From assembly GCF_021353295.2 (NCBI RefSeq), contig NZ_CP120635.1, positions 124,001-188,000 of the forward strand: a stretch of 64,000 bases of DNA, written 5' to 3'. Under the pieces are notes generated by a model. That model worked only from the letters and a program-made list of their open reading frames with translations, did not search any database and had not been told where the DNA came from. Position 1 is the stretch's first letter. The number at the start of each line of letters is the position of its first letter. Shown in pieces: positions 8,536 through 17,473 of this stretch. The stretch is from Pseudodesulfovibrio thermohalotolerans. Lineage in GTDB: Bacteria > Desulfobacterota > Desulfovibrionia > Desulfovibrionales > Desulfovibrionaceae. Position numbers and translations under genes: made by a program.

Positions 8536-9531
8536 TCAATCCACGAGCAGGATCGGCGTGTCGGTTTCCATGAGGCTTTCCGGCAGCTTGATGCCCCATC
8601 GTCGCAATTCGTGGCGGCTGAATATGAACTGTCCGGCCGTGGGGGTCACGGGATAGAGGCTGCTCGGTTTCGCGCCCGCGAGTATCTGCAGGACCAGGTC
8701 GGCCGCCGCTTCGCCCTGCGGCCTCGCGGAATTGACCAGTCCGCCCACGGTTTTGCCCCGGCCCACGGCGAAATCCCAGTACCCGAAGATCGGCAGCGGC
8801 GTGTGGGCTGATGTCCAGGCCATGACCTCCTCGCTCGGGACGTAGTTGCCGTCGTCGTCGGTCAGGTTGTGGTAGAGCCCCATCAGGATGATGTCGTACC
8901 CCCGTTCCTTGGACCGCAGGACCGCATCCCGCCACTGCGTGAATGTGCAGAGGAGCTTGACGTCCGCCACCGTGTCCCCGACGTGCAGCGAGGTCCTGTC
9001 CTTGAAGACCGAGTCCAGGATGACCCTCGCGGTCTGGCCGGAATCGAAGAGGAGCAGACTTTGTTTGAGGGACGGCCCCAGGATTTCCCTGAGGAACATG
9101 AGCGAGCGCTTGTACAGCGGGCGTTCCAGGACGCCTGTGACCGCTTCGAGCCCGCCGAGGTATTCCCTCGGGTTTTGGTTTACGCCCAGGAAGACCAGGG
9201 GAATGCCTTTGTCCATGGCCCGCCGCCCCAGAAGTTTGACCGCGTTGTCGTCGGCCAGGACCAGAACGTCCGGTGGATCGGAGAGGATTTTTCGCCAGAC
9301 CTGTTCCGCGGCGGCCTGGTGCGTTTCGGGCGGCGTCCTTTTCGTGTCGAGATAGAAGAAGGCGAGCCGGGCCGTTTCCGCGAGCCTGTCCTGAAGGGCG
9401 TCGTTGTGTCCTTCAACCCAGAGGTATCCGGCGTGGTAGCTGTTGACCACCGCCACGAGAGGCTTGCCCGCCTCGGCCGGGCGCGACGTCAGGAGCAGTA
9501 TGCAGCAAAAGGCAGCAAGGATGAAACGCAC
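8536..9531 (-). CDS. ABC-type solute-binding lipo/periplasmic protein (TrpX/ABC_sub_bind-like)
   Basis: This 331-residue protein has a signal peptide (MRFILAAFCCILLLTSRPAEA) followed by KPLVAVVNSYHAGYLWVEGHNDAL. It contains the nucleotide-free periplasmic-binding fold of the PF04392 group: DVLVLADDNAVKLLG, PLVFLGVNQNP, LLLFDSG, and GYWDFAVGRGKTVGGLVNS near the C-terminus. No permease or ATPase is adjacent, so it could serve as the sensing partner of the NtrY-like kinase nearby or work with a distant transporter. This is inference. Confidence 0.7.
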   Translation of the reverse strand: MRFILAAFCCILLLTSRPAEAGKPLVAVVNSYHAGYLWVEGHNDALQDRLAETARLAFFYLDTKRTPPETHQAAAEQVWRKILSDPPDVLVLADDNAVKLLGRRAMDKGIPLVFLGVNQNPREYLGGLEAVTGVLERPLYKRSLMFLREILGPSLKQSLLLFDSGQTARVILDSVFKDRTSLHVGDTVADVKLLCTFTQWRDAVLRSKERGYDIILMGLYHNLTDDDGNYVPSEEVMAWTSAHTPLPIFGYWDFAVGRGKTVGGLVNSARPQGEAAADLVLQILAGAKPSSLYPVTPTAGQFIFSRHELRRWGIKLPESLMETDTPILLVD

Positions 9532-9677
9532 GGGTGATCCTTGTCGGTTTCCGAAGGGCGCGCATTATGCGGGCCTTCGGGTACTTCATTACCATACCTT
9601 GATTGGCTGAACAACATCGTCCCGGATGATCCTGCCAGCGCCTCGGGCGGTGAGACCGGCCGGGCGGGGAAAAGGGA

Positions 9678-11870
9678 TCAGGCGTCGTGCAGCTCGATGA
9701 TGAAGACCGTGCCTTTGGGGTGGTTGGAGGCGGCGCGGACCATGCCGCCGTGGTCCGAGATGATGGACCGGACGATGGTCAGTCCCAGGCCGGTGCCGCC
9801 CTTTTTCTCGGTGTAGTACGGCTCGAACATGCGCGAGGAATCCTTGGGCAGCCCCGGGCCGTTGTCGGCCACGGAGATGGTCACGGTGCCCGCGTCCTTG
9901 TCGTGGGTGGCGGTGATCTGGACTTCCGCGCCCCGGGTGTCCTTCAGGGCCTCCGCCGCGTTGGTGAACAGGTTGATGAGCACCTTGCGGATGCCTTCGC
10001 GGTCAAAGGGAAATTCGTCGATGGGCGTGGAGAAGGACAGATCCCACCGTATCTTGCGGTGGGTGTTGGCGAACATGGCCGTGACTTCCTCCAGGAGCGG
10101 GGCGAGCTGGTCGGGCCGGGGCTGGACTTCGGGCAATTGGGCGTAGGCCGAGAACTCGGTGACCATGTTCTGGAGCCGCTCCACCTGGTTGACGATCAGG
10201 CCGGTGCATTCGTCGAAGGTTCCCTCGCCGATGCGTTTGCCGTATTTGCGTTGCAGCCGTTGGGCCGACAGCTTGATGGGCGTGAGCGGGTTCTTGATCT
10301 CGTGGGCGATGCGCCGGGCCACCTCGCGCCAGGCGGCGAGCCGCTGAATCTTTTCAAGCTCGGTGATGTCCTCGAACACGGCAACGTGGCCCGCGTCGCG
10401 TCCGCCCACGTTTTTGAGCGAGACCACGCTGACCAGGACCTTGATGAGCTTGCCCCGCACGGGCAGGTCGAGCTGGCGCTGCCAGACCCCGCCGGGCTTG
10501 TTGGACAGTTGGGTCAGGGCCTCTTCGACCATGTTGGAGAAGTCGCCGGACAGGAGGCGGAACGGGACCTTGCCGATGAGATATTCGCCGGGGATGCCGA
10601 GAATGTCCTCGGCCGCGGTGTTCACCGTGCCGATGCGGCCTTCGGCGTCCATGGAGATGACGCCGGAAGTGATGTTGTTGAGCACGGCCTCGATGTACTG
10701 GCCGCGCCGCTCCAGCTCCTGGTTCTGCTGGGCCAGCCGCTCGTTGGCCTGCTGTACGGAGTTCTGGCTCTGCTCCAGGTCTTCGGCCATGCGGTTGAAG
10801 GACTGGACCAGGAAGCCGAGTTCGTCGTCCGAGCGGTCCTCCAGGCGCACGGACAGGTCGCCCCGCCCGATGCGCTCCGTGCCCGCGGCCAGGGCCTGGA
10901 CCGGGGCGGAAAGTTCCTTGGCCAGCCGGAACCCGAACCAGATGGCCCCGAGGATGATGAGCAGGGCCATGACCCCGAGTGTCAGATAGAGGTTCATCTT
11001 CCACGGGTATTTGCGGGTCTTGAGCTTCTTGTATTCGTCGAGGCCGCGCACGATCTGGTCGAGGCGGTGCAGCAGTCCCTGGCCAACGGTTTCGCCGACG
11101 ACCAGATAGCCGGTCCTGCCCTCGTCGACCGGGGTCACGCCCAGGACCAGGTCGGAGCCCGGCTTGGGGATGATGGTCGTCCAGGAGCGAGGGTCGGCGC
11201 GCAGGGACTGCCAGTCGATCTTCTCCTTGATCTCGGGCCAGGCCTGGCTCCATTGGGATGTGGCGTGGGTGTTCTGTTCGTTGCCCTCGGGGGTGATGAC
11301 GCCCACCAGACTCAGGTCGTATTCGTCGAACTTCCGGCTCAGGTAGCGGTCCATGGCCTTGCCGCCCCAGGCGAACTGGGAGTCGATGATGTCCTTGATC
11401 ATGACCGCGCCGCGCCGTTCGAGGCGGTCCTGGGCCGAGCCGTAAAAGGCCCGTCCGAGTTCCAGGGCCTGTTCCATGGATTCTTCCACTTGGCCCTTGA
11501 ACCAGTAATCCACGGAGGTCTGTACGAACTTCACCGAGACCAGATAGATGAGCGCGGTGGGGATGAGCGAGAGGGAGATGAAGGCGAGCACCAGCCGCGT
11601 GCGCAGCTTGGAGCCCAGCACTCTGCGCCTGCGTTCAAGGATCAGCCGCACCGCGTTGCGGGCCACATAGAAGAGCATGGCCAGCAGGAAGACCACGTTC
11701 AGGATGAGCAGGTTGAGAATGAGATAGTAGTCGCCGCTCAGGTACTTGAGCTCGGCCCAGGTCAGCCCGGCGATGAGCACGATGAAGACCAGGGCGATGA
11801 TGTACTCGCGCCGGTGCCGCCTCTGGTCCCTGCGGCTTGTGGAACTGATGCGGATCGGGTCGGGCGTCAC
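9678..11870 (-). CDS. NtrY-like sensor histidine kinase
   Basis: This 730-residue membrane kinase has N-terminal transmembrane helices (about residues 25-45 and 55-75, a third near 85-110), a periplasmic domain, then a helix (VMALLIILGAIWFGFRL) leading to HAMP. A PAS domain (ISMDAEGRIGTVNTAAEDILG) is followed by HisKA with RIAHEIKNPLTPIKLSAQRL, the phospho-accepting H being in the IAHEIKNP box. HATPase_c motifs are NLFTNAAEAL, DNGPGLPKD and GGTGLGLTIV. This is the NtrY architecture. The DUF4390 gene lies 12 nt upstream. The cognate regulator is likely the NtrX-like protein at 20.9-22.3 kb, but that is inference. Confidence 0.93.
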   Translation of the reverse strand: MTPDPIRISSTSRRDQRRHRREYIIALVFIVLIAGLTWAELKYLSGDYYLILNLLILNVVFLLAMLFYVARNAVRLILERRRRVLGSKLRTRLVLAFISLSLIPTALIYLVSVKFVQTSVDYWFKGQVEESMEQALELGRAFYGSAQDRLERRGAVMIKDIIDSQFAWGGKAMDRYLSRKFDEYDLSLVGVITPEGNEQNTHATSQWSQAWPEIKEKIDWQSLRADPRSWTTIIPKPGSDLVLGVTPVDEGRTGYLVVGETVGQGLLHRLDQIVRGLDEYKKLKTRKYPWKMNLYLTLGVMALLIILGAIWFGFRLAKELSAPVQALAAGTERIGRGDLSVRLEDRSDDELGFLVQSFNRMAEDLEQSQNSVQQANERLAQQNQELERRGQYIEAVLNNITSGVISMDAEGRIGTVNTAAEDILGIPGEYLIGKVPFRLLSGDFSNMVEEALTQLSNKPGGVWQRQLDLPVRGKLIKVLVSVVSLKNVGGRDAGHVAVFEDITELEKIQRLAAWREVARRIAHEIKNPLTPIKLSAQRLQRKYGKRIGEGTFDECTGLIVNQVERLQNMVTEFSAYAQLPEVQPRPDQLAPLLEEVTAMFANTHRKIRWDLSFSTPIDEFPFDREGIRKVLINLFTNAAEALKDTRGAEVQITATHDKDAGTVTISVADNGPGLPKDSSRMFEPYYTEKKGGTGLGLTIVRSIISDHGGMVRAASNHPKGTVFIIELHDA

Positions 11871-11882
11871 GGGTCGGCCCTC

Positions 11883-12458
11883 CTAGAAGGTGAAGTCCAG
11901 CTGGAAGGCGTTGTCGGCCCCGGCGTCCCAGGACCAGAAATAGATGAAGCGCATGAACCCCTCGGGGGCTCCTTCCTCGTTCATGGAGGTATGCAGGCGT
12001 AGCGAGTATTTTTTCCCTTTGTCCAGCAATGCCCAGGACCCCAGGGATGCCTGGATGGTTCCCCATCCGTCGTCCAGCAGCTTGCCCAGGTCCCGGTTGC
12101 GCAGGGGGGTGTCCCTGGCGGGCAGGGTCATGACGAATTCCCTGGTCAGCGGGTCGAAACTCAACCGGCTCTTGAAATGGACTTCGGAAATCTTTCTGTC
12201 CAGCCAGTAGTCGCTCGGTTCCAGCAGGTTGACCTCGCACTTGAGGACCAGGACGGCTCCTTCCTCCAGCTCCCCTTTGAGGATCGGCTTTTCCTCGACC
12301 ACGATGCCGAAGAGCGCGGTGAGCCGCCCGTGCACGTTGGCCAGGGTCGGGGCCACCAGGCTGAGGCTCTGGGCAAGGGCGTCGCCGGCCATGAGGAGGG
12401 CGGTCAGGAGGATGAAGGCCGGGAGCAATCCGGCCCGAAGGCTGTCATGGGTGCGCAT
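11883..12458 (-). CDS. DUF4390 domain protein
   Basis: This 191-residue protein has an N-terminal signal peptide (hydrophobic about 12-30). Its core matches DUF4390: EVNLLEPSDYWLDRKISEVHFKS, followed by the C-terminal MNEEGAPEGFMRFIYFWSW. I chose the ATG at 12456-12458; a longer in-frame extension exists but has no signal peptide and reads into the convergently transcribed neighbour. It overlaps no other gene and ends 12 nt before the NtrY-like kinase starts. The family is typically linked with NtrY/NtrX genes in proteobacteria. Confidence 0.85.
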   Translation of the reverse strand: MRTHDSLRAGLLPAFILLTALLMAGDALAQSLSLVAPTLANVHGRLTALFGIVVEEKPILKGELEEGAVLVLKCEVNLLEPSDYWLDRKISEVHFKSRLSFDPLTREFVMTLPARDTPLRNRDLGKLLDDGWGTIQASLGSWALLDKGKKYSLRLHTSMNEEGAPEGFMRFIYFWSWDAGADNAFQLDFTF

Positions 12459-12572
12459 TATCCTTGAGGATGTATCAGCACCCGTTTTAAAGAACAAGTG
12501 CCCAGGCCTTGTCTTTTCCCGCGCGGGCGCGTTATGGCTTGGACAGGAATCCATTCGCCAAAGGAGTTTCCC

Positions 12573-13457
12573 GTGCAGAAAGAATTGCTCCTCGCCATCG
12601 GCGACGACCGCGCCGCCTCCTACAACCTTCGGTTTATCAAGGACGTTTTCACTTCGTTTTGCGATCTCAAGCTGACCTTGTTCTATGCGGCCCCGCGTTC
12701 GGCGCTGTGGGACCGGCTGGACGCCGGGATGCCTCCTTCCGAGGCGGCCGTGGACGAGATCGTGGCTCACAAAAAGGGCAAGGGCAAGAAGGCGTTGCAG
12801 GACGCCGAGCGGTGGATCACGGACATCGCCGGGTGCGACGGGTCCAACGTGCGCACCAAGGTTGTCCATTCACGGAAGGGCACGGCCTGCGAACTCGTGG
12901 CCGAGGCCCGCGAAGGGCTGTACGACGCCCTCGTTCTCGGCCGCAAGGGATTCACCTGGTTCGAGGAGGTGTTCGAAAACTCCGTGTGCCACGAGCTTCT
13001 CTGGCAAGACATCGATTTTCCCATCTGGGTCTGCAAGCGGCCGTCCCAAAAATCGCGCAGCAATATTCTCCTTTGCCTGGACGGCTCGGACGCCTCCCTG
13101 CGCATGGCCGATCACGCGGGGTACATGCTTGCCGACGAGCCGCGCCACTCCTTCACGCTTTTTCATGTGGCCCAGAAGGGATACGGCGACGCCGGGGCCG
13201 CGCGCATTTTCGACGAGGCCCTGGCCATCCTGGCCGAGCACGGCGTGCCGGACGAGCGCATCGAGATCAAGATGGTCACCGGGCGTAATCCGGTCAAGGC
13301 CATCCTCAAGGAGGCCGGGGCGGGGCGGTATGCGGCCGTTGCCGTGGGCCGACGCGGCGTGGGCAGCCAGACCCGGATGGAGCATCTTTTCCCCAGCTCC
13401 GTGTGCGTCAATCTCTTGCGCCAGTTGCAGGAGACCGCGCTGTGGATCAGCAAATAG
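12573..13457 (+). CDS. tandem universal stress protein
   Basis: Two UspA domains lie in tandem in 294 residues. The first starts LLLAIGDDRAASYN and contains DALVLGRKGFTWFEEVFENSVCHELL. The second starts NILLCLDGSDASLRM and contains AAVAVGRRGVGSQTRMEHLFPSSVCVNLL. The G-2x-G-9x-G(S/T)-type nucleotide-binding motif is partly kept in the second domain (GRRGVGSQTRMEHLFPSS). The start is a GTG with AAGGAG 7 nt upstream. It is transcribed alone and converges on the peroxiredoxin gene. Confidence 0.92.
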   Translation: MQKELLLAIGDDRAASYNLRFIKDVFTSFCDLKLTLFYAAPRSALWDRLDAGMPPSEAAVDEIVAHKKGKGKKALQDAERWITDIAGCDGSNVRTKVVHSRKGTACELVAEAREGLYDALVLGRKGFTWFEEVFENSVCHELLWQDIDFPIWVCKRPSQKSRSNILLCLDGSDASLRMADHAGYMLADEPRHSFTLFHVAQKGYGDAGAARIFDEALAILAEHGVPDERIEIKMVTGRNPVKAILKEAGAGRYAAVAVGRRGVGSQTRMEHLFPSSVCVNLLRQLQETALWISK

Positions 13458-13496
13458 GGGAGTGAGACCGGGAACAGGTTCTTCCGCGCATGAAAA

Positions 13497-13532
13497 AATA
13501 CGCCCCCGTCGGACCATCCGGCGGGGGCGTTT
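13497..13532. terminator. bidirectional terminator between uspA-like and peroxiredoxin genes
   Basis: The stem CGCCCCCG (13501-13508)/CGGGGGCG (13522-13529) carries an inner extension. A T-run follows on the plus strand and an A-run (13493-13499) precedes it, so it can terminate both converging genes. Confidence 0.85.
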
Positions 13533-13571
13533 CATGCAACAGGCGAAGCGAGAGTGTGGGATCGCTGCCGT

Positions 13572-14210
13572 TTAGTCGATGTCGATAAGGGCTTCGTAGA
13601 CCTTGCCGACCATTTCGTCGTTGGGGGTCAGGGTCTTGCCGCCGGGGGTCCACTTGGCCGGGCAAACCTCGGCGGGGTGGTCGATGAGGTAGGTGTTGGC
13701 CTCAACCTTGCGGACCAGCTCGTCGGCGTTGCGGCCCACGTTGTAGAAATTGATCTCGGAGGAGACGAGCACGCCCTCGGGGTTGATGACGAAGGTGCCG
13801 CGCAGGGCCAGTCCGGTCTCATAGTCCCAGACGTCGAAGAAGCGGGAGACCTCGCCGGTGGGATCGGCAGCCATCTTGAATTTGACGTTCTCCAGCATCC
13901 GTTCGTCGGCCCTCCAGGCCATGTGCGAGAATTTGGTGTCCGTGGACACGGAGACCACCTCCGCGCCGAGCTTTTTCAGGTCCTCGTGGCGCGAGGCCAG
14001 GTCGGCGAGTTCGGTGGGGCAGACAAAGGTGAAGTCCGCCGGATAGAAAAACAGGATGGTCCATTTGCCTTCCTTGCGCAGGGCGCCGAGGTCCACCTCG
14101 GTGAAGCCGCCCTCGGTCGGATCGAAGGCCTCCATCTTGAACTCGGGCACGGGCTGGCCCACTTTGGCGAAATCAGGCATGGTGTCGGCGGTATCAAATT
14201 CATTGCTCAT
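13572..14210 (-). CDS. 2-Cys peroxiredoxin (AhpC/TSA type)
   Basis: This 212-residue peroxidase reduces H2O2 and organic peroxides. The peroxidatic site is PADFTFVCPTE and the resolving cysteine is in the C-terminal EVCPAKW. The conserved R of the GxxxRGTF region is present. The length and motif order are those of the typical Prx1/AhpC group. It starts 19 nt before a weak SD-like GAGGAA. It is divergent from the insulinase gene; a Fur/PerR-like inverted repeat lies about 44-62 nt upstream. Confidence 0.95.
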   Translation of the reverse strand: MSNEFDTADTMPDFAKVGQPVPEFKMEAFDPTEGGFTEVDLGALRKEGKWTILFFYPADFTFVCPTELADLASRHEDLKKLGAEVVSVSTDTKFSHMAWRADERMLENVKFKMAADPTGEVSRFFDVWDYETGLALRGTFVINPEGVLVSSEINFYNVGRNADELVRKVEANTYLIDHPAEVCPAKWTPGGKTLTPNDEMVGKVYEALIDID

Positions 14211-14253
14211 ATCGGGATTCCTCTTGTTTTTTGGGTGTCGTTATTGTTGTAGG

Positions 14254-14272
14254 AATGATTACCGTTTTCAAT
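14254..14272. promoter_or_regulatory. candidate Fur/PerR-type box upstream of peroxiredoxin
   Basis: AATGATTACCGTTTTCAAT is an imperfect inverted repeat (6 of 9 paired positions match) of the size and A/T-rich character of Fur-family boxes. It lies upstream of the peroxiredoxin start. The match is weak and no profile was applied. Confidence 0.3.
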
Positions 14273-14426
14273 AAACTAAATTCGACCGGGCCCGGCGTCA
14301 AGATTTTTTTGCCTTTTTCTCCGCTTTGCCCGCCGGGGCGCGGTAGTGTATACCGGGGCTTCCCGCGGGGCCGTCCGGTTCGGACGTCCTGCGCATGAAC
14401 GATAAAAAAAGGAAAAGAGAGCGCAT

Positions 14427-17336
14427 ATGACTTTCGGCTTCACCAAGATACGGGAAATGGAAATCGCGGAGCTGGCCAGCACGGCCGTGGTCTACCGCCA
14501 CGACAAGACCGGGGCGCGCGTCCTGTCCATGATGAACGACGACGAGAACAAGGTCTTCGGCATTTCGTTCCGCACGCCGCCCGAGGATTCCACGGGCGTG
14601 GCTCACATCCTGGAGCATTCGGTGCTCTGCGGCTCGGACAGGTACCCGGTGAAGGAGCCGTTCGTCGAGCTGCTCAAGGGCTCGCTCCAGACCTTCCTGA
14701 ACGCCCTGACCTTCCCGGACAAGACCTGCTATCCCGTGGCCTCGGCCAACGTGCAGGACTTCTACAACCTTATCGACGTCTATCTCGACGCGGTCTTCCA
14801 CCCCCGGTTGACCGAGAACACCCTCAAGCAGGAGGGATGGCACTACGAGCTGGAGTCGTCCGAGCGGGACATGACCTACAGGGGCGTGGTCTTCAACGAG
14901 ATGAAGGGCGCGTATTCCTCGCCCGACTCCCAGCTCTATGAGCATTCCCAGCAATCCCTTTTCCCGGACACCACCTACGGCCTGGATTCGGGCGGTGATC
15001 CGGCGGTCATCCCGGACCTGACCTTCGAGCGGTTCATGGCCTTCCACCGCGACCACTATCATCCGTCCAACGCCTACGCCTTCTTCTACGGCGACGACGA
15101 CCCGGAAAAGCGGCTTGAGATTTTGGACAAGGTTTTCTCGGAATACGACCCCATCGACGTGGCCTCCACCCGCATCCCCCTGCAGGAGCGGTTCACCGAG
15201 GCCCGGGCGGTGCGCAAGGGGTACCCGGCTTCGGACAGGCTGGCCAAGGGCATGTTCACGGTGAACTGGCTGCTGGCCGAGACTGCGGACGCCAACCTGA
15301 ACCTGGCTTTGCACATCCTTGAGCACATCCTCATCGGGCTTCCCAGCTCGCCCCTCAAAAAAGCCCTGACCGATTCGGGCCTGGGCGACGACCTCGCGGG
15401 CGTGGGGCTTGAGGCCGACATGCGCCAGATGTTCTTCTCCGTGGGTCTCAAGGGGATGCATCCGTCCAACGCCATCAAGGTGGAGTCCATCATCTTCCAC
15501 ACCATCAAGGAACTGGTGGAGAACGGCATCGACGCGCGCGACATAGAGGCCGCCGTCAACTCCGTGGAATTCTCCCTGCGCGAGAACAACACCGGCTCGT
15601 ACCCGCGCGGCCTGTCCCTCATGTTCCAGGCCCTTTCCACCTGGCTTTACGACGATGGGGAGGGCGAGGGCGATCCCCTGGCCCTGCTGCCCTTCGAGAA
15701 GCCGCTTGAAAACATCAAGACGTGGATTGCCAACGGCGACAAGATATTCGAAGAGCTGCTGGCCCGGCTGTTCCTGCACAATCCGCATCGGACCACCGTG
15801 CTTCTGGAACCGGACCACAAGCTCGCCCGGTCCCAGGCCAAGGCCGAATCCGACCGGCTCAAGGCGGCCAAGGACGCCATGACCCCGGAGCAGGTCCAGG
15901 CGGTCATGGCCGAGGCCGCCGAGCTCAAGCGGCTCCAGGCCGCGCCCGATTCGCCCGAGGCTCTCAGGACCATTCCCCGCCTTTCCGTGGCCGATTTGCC
16001 CGCCGAAAACCGGCCCATTCCGTCCGAGGTTCGCGAGCTCAAGGGCCGCAAGCTGCTCTTCCACGGCCTGCCGACCAACGGCATCGCCTACCTCGACTTC
16101 GGCTTCGATCTGTCCGTCATTCCCGACGATCTGCTGCCCTACGCGGGTGTCTTCGGCCGAGCCCTGACCGAGTCCGGAACGGCCAAGCGCGACTATGTGG
16201 ACCTCTCTCAGCGCATCGCCCGGACCTCCGGCGGCATCTGGGCCCAGCCCTTCGCCTCGCCCGTGCGTGATTCGGCTGAAGCCTCGGCATGGCTTTTCCT
16301 GCGCACCAAGGCCACGGGCGACCGCATCGCGCCCACCTGCGAAATCGTCGCCGAAATCCTGACCTCGGCGCAGCTCGACAACAAGGAGCGCATCTCCCGC
16401 ATCGTGGCCGAGGCCCGTGCCAGGGCCGAGCAGCGGCTCGTGCCGTCCGGCCACATGGTCGTGGCCACCCGCCTGCGCGCCGGAACCCACGCGGCCCACG
16501 CCATGGACGAGGCCATGACCGGCCTGACCAACCTGCTGTTCCTTCGCGATTTGGAGAAGCGCGTCGAAGAGGATTTCCGCAAGGTGGCCAAGGACCTGGA
16601 ACGGTTCCGCCGCCTGCTTCTCAACCGCGATACAGCGATCGTCAACGCTACCATGGACGCTGATCTCTTCGCCCTGGCCGAGCCCGAGGCGGCGGCCGTC
16701 TTAGAGGCCCTGCCCGGTGACGGCCCGGTCCGCGCCGAGCGCGCGCTTCCCGATCTTCCGGCCCGCGAAGGCCTCGCCATCCCCGCCCAGGTCAACTACG
16801 TGGGCAAGGGATGCGGCCTCGAAGGGAGCGGCATCGAACTTACCGGAGCGGCGCAGGTCGTCAACAAGCTCATCCGCACCGGCTATCTTTGGGAAAAGGT
16901 CCGGGTCCAGGGCGGAGCCTACGGCGCATTCTGCATCATGGACCGTCTCGCCGGGGCGTTGGCCTTTGTTTCCTACCGCGACCCCAACGTCGCCGACACG
17001 GTCAAGGCTTTCGACAACCTGGCCGGTTACCTTGAAACCGTGCATATCGACGCCGACGAACTGGAAAAGTCCATCATCGGCGCAATCGGCGAAATCGACG
17101 CCTATCAACTGCCCGACGCCAAGGGCTTCACCGCCCTCGGACGTTATCTGACCGGCCAGGATGACGAGTACCTGCAAACCGTCCGCGAACAGGCCCTGGC
17201 CACCACGGAAAAAGACTTCCGCCAACTCGCGGAAGCCGTGCGCGTCGTGGCGGAAAAGGGCCGCATCTGCGTGCTCGGCGACGCCCTGGCCATGGAGAAC
17301 AGCGGTCTCGGGCTGGCTATCGAGCAGGTGTTGTAG
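14427..17336 (+). CDS. M16C insulinase-family peptidase (PreP/Cym1-like)
   Basis: This 969-residue metallopeptidase carries the inverted zinc motif HILEH with the distal glutamate in the EMKGAY helix (residues about 60-160). Several regions match presequence-protease-like M16C enzymes: SVLCGSDRYPVKEPFVELLKGS, FPDKTCYPVASANVQDF, and a C-terminal GGAYGAFC half. Four repeated domains fill the length. Such enzymes degrade short peptides, in bacteria probably signal peptides or toxic fragments. It starts 218 nt downstream of the divergent peroxiredoxin. The nearby GGGGCCCAAA-rich hairpin at 17351-17385 follows the gene. Confidence 0.94.
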   Translation: MTFGFTKIREMEIAELASTAVVYRHDKTGARVLSMMNDDENKVFGISFRTPPEDSTGVAHILEHSVLCGSDRYPVKEPFVELLKGSLQTFLNALTFPDKTCYPVASANVQDFYNLIDVYLDAVFHPRLTENTLKQEGWHYELESSERDMTYRGVVFNEMKGAYSSPDSQLYEHSQQSLFPDTTYGLDSGGDPAVIPDLTFERFMAFHRDHYHPSNAYAFFYGDDDPEKRLEILDKVFSEYDPIDVASTRIPLQERFTEARAVRKGYPASDRLAKGMFTVNWLLAETADANLNLALHILEHILIGLPSSPLKKALTDSGLGDDLAGVGLEADMRQMFFSVGLKGMHPSNAIKVESIIFHTIKELVENGIDARDIEAAVNSVEFSLRENNTGSYPRGLSLMFQALSTWLYDDGEGEGDPLALLPFEKPLENIKTWIANGDKIFEELLARLFLHNPHRTTVLLEPDHKLARSQAKAESDRLKAAKDAMTPEQVQAVMAEAAELKRLQAAPDSPEALRTIPRLSVADLPAENRPIPSEVRELKGRKLLFHGLPTNGIAYLDFGFDLSVIPDDLLPYAGVFGRALTESGTAKRDYVDLSQRIARTSGGIWAQPFASPVRDSAEASAWLFLRTKATGDRIAPTCEIVAEILTSAQLDNKERISRIVAEARARAEQRLVPSGHMVVATRLRAGTHAAHAMDEAMTGLTNLLFLRDLEKRVEEDFRKVAKDLERFRRLLLNRDTAIVNATMDADLFALAEPEAAAVLEALPGDGPVRAERALPDLPAREGLAIPAQVNYVGKGCGLEGSGIELTGAAQVVNKLIRTGYLWEKVRVQGGAYGAFCIMDRLAGALAFVSYRDPNVADTVKAFDNLAGYLETVHIDADELEKSIIGAIGEIDAYQLPDAKGFTALGRYLTGQDDEYLQTVREQALATTEKDFRQLAEAVRVVAEKGRICVLGDALAMENSGLGLAIEQVL

Positions 17337-17470
17337 CAGAGCCTTTAGCGGCCGGGGGAAGGGAAGGAAAACCCCTTCCCCCGGCACCGCATCCATTCTT
17401 TTCCCCGAACTTTTTGTGTGTCTTCGGCAGGGGGGAGAAAGTGAAAACGTCGCGTTTGCGGCGTTTTTTG
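17337..17470 (+). repeat. intergenic hairpin element A (Desulfovibrio-type REP-like)
   Basis: It contains a perfect 13-bp stem GCCGGGGGAAGGG (17351-17363)/CCCTTCCCCCGGC (17373-17385), then AACTTTTTGTGTGTCTTCGGC, which reads on the minus strand as an AGTT motif shared with elements near 48.4 and 56.7 kb. Nothing else is coded here. Confidence 0.5.
17448..17469 (+). terminator. possible terminator after the M16C peptidase gene
   Basis: CGTCGC (17448-17453), GTTT loop, GCGGCG (17458-17463) with one G-U pair, then six Ts (17464-17469). It is short and lies just before the stop of the convergent glycosyltransferase. Confidence 0.4.
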
Positions 17471-17473
17471 TTT

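Noticed and set aside
9687..12002. 771-codon plus-strand open frame
   Set aside because: Antisense to the NtrY-like kinase, which has full kinase motifs in order. The composition is typical of a mirror frame.
14298..16499. 733-codon minus-strand open frame
   Set aside because: Antisense to the M16C peptidase, which has zinc motifs on the other strand.
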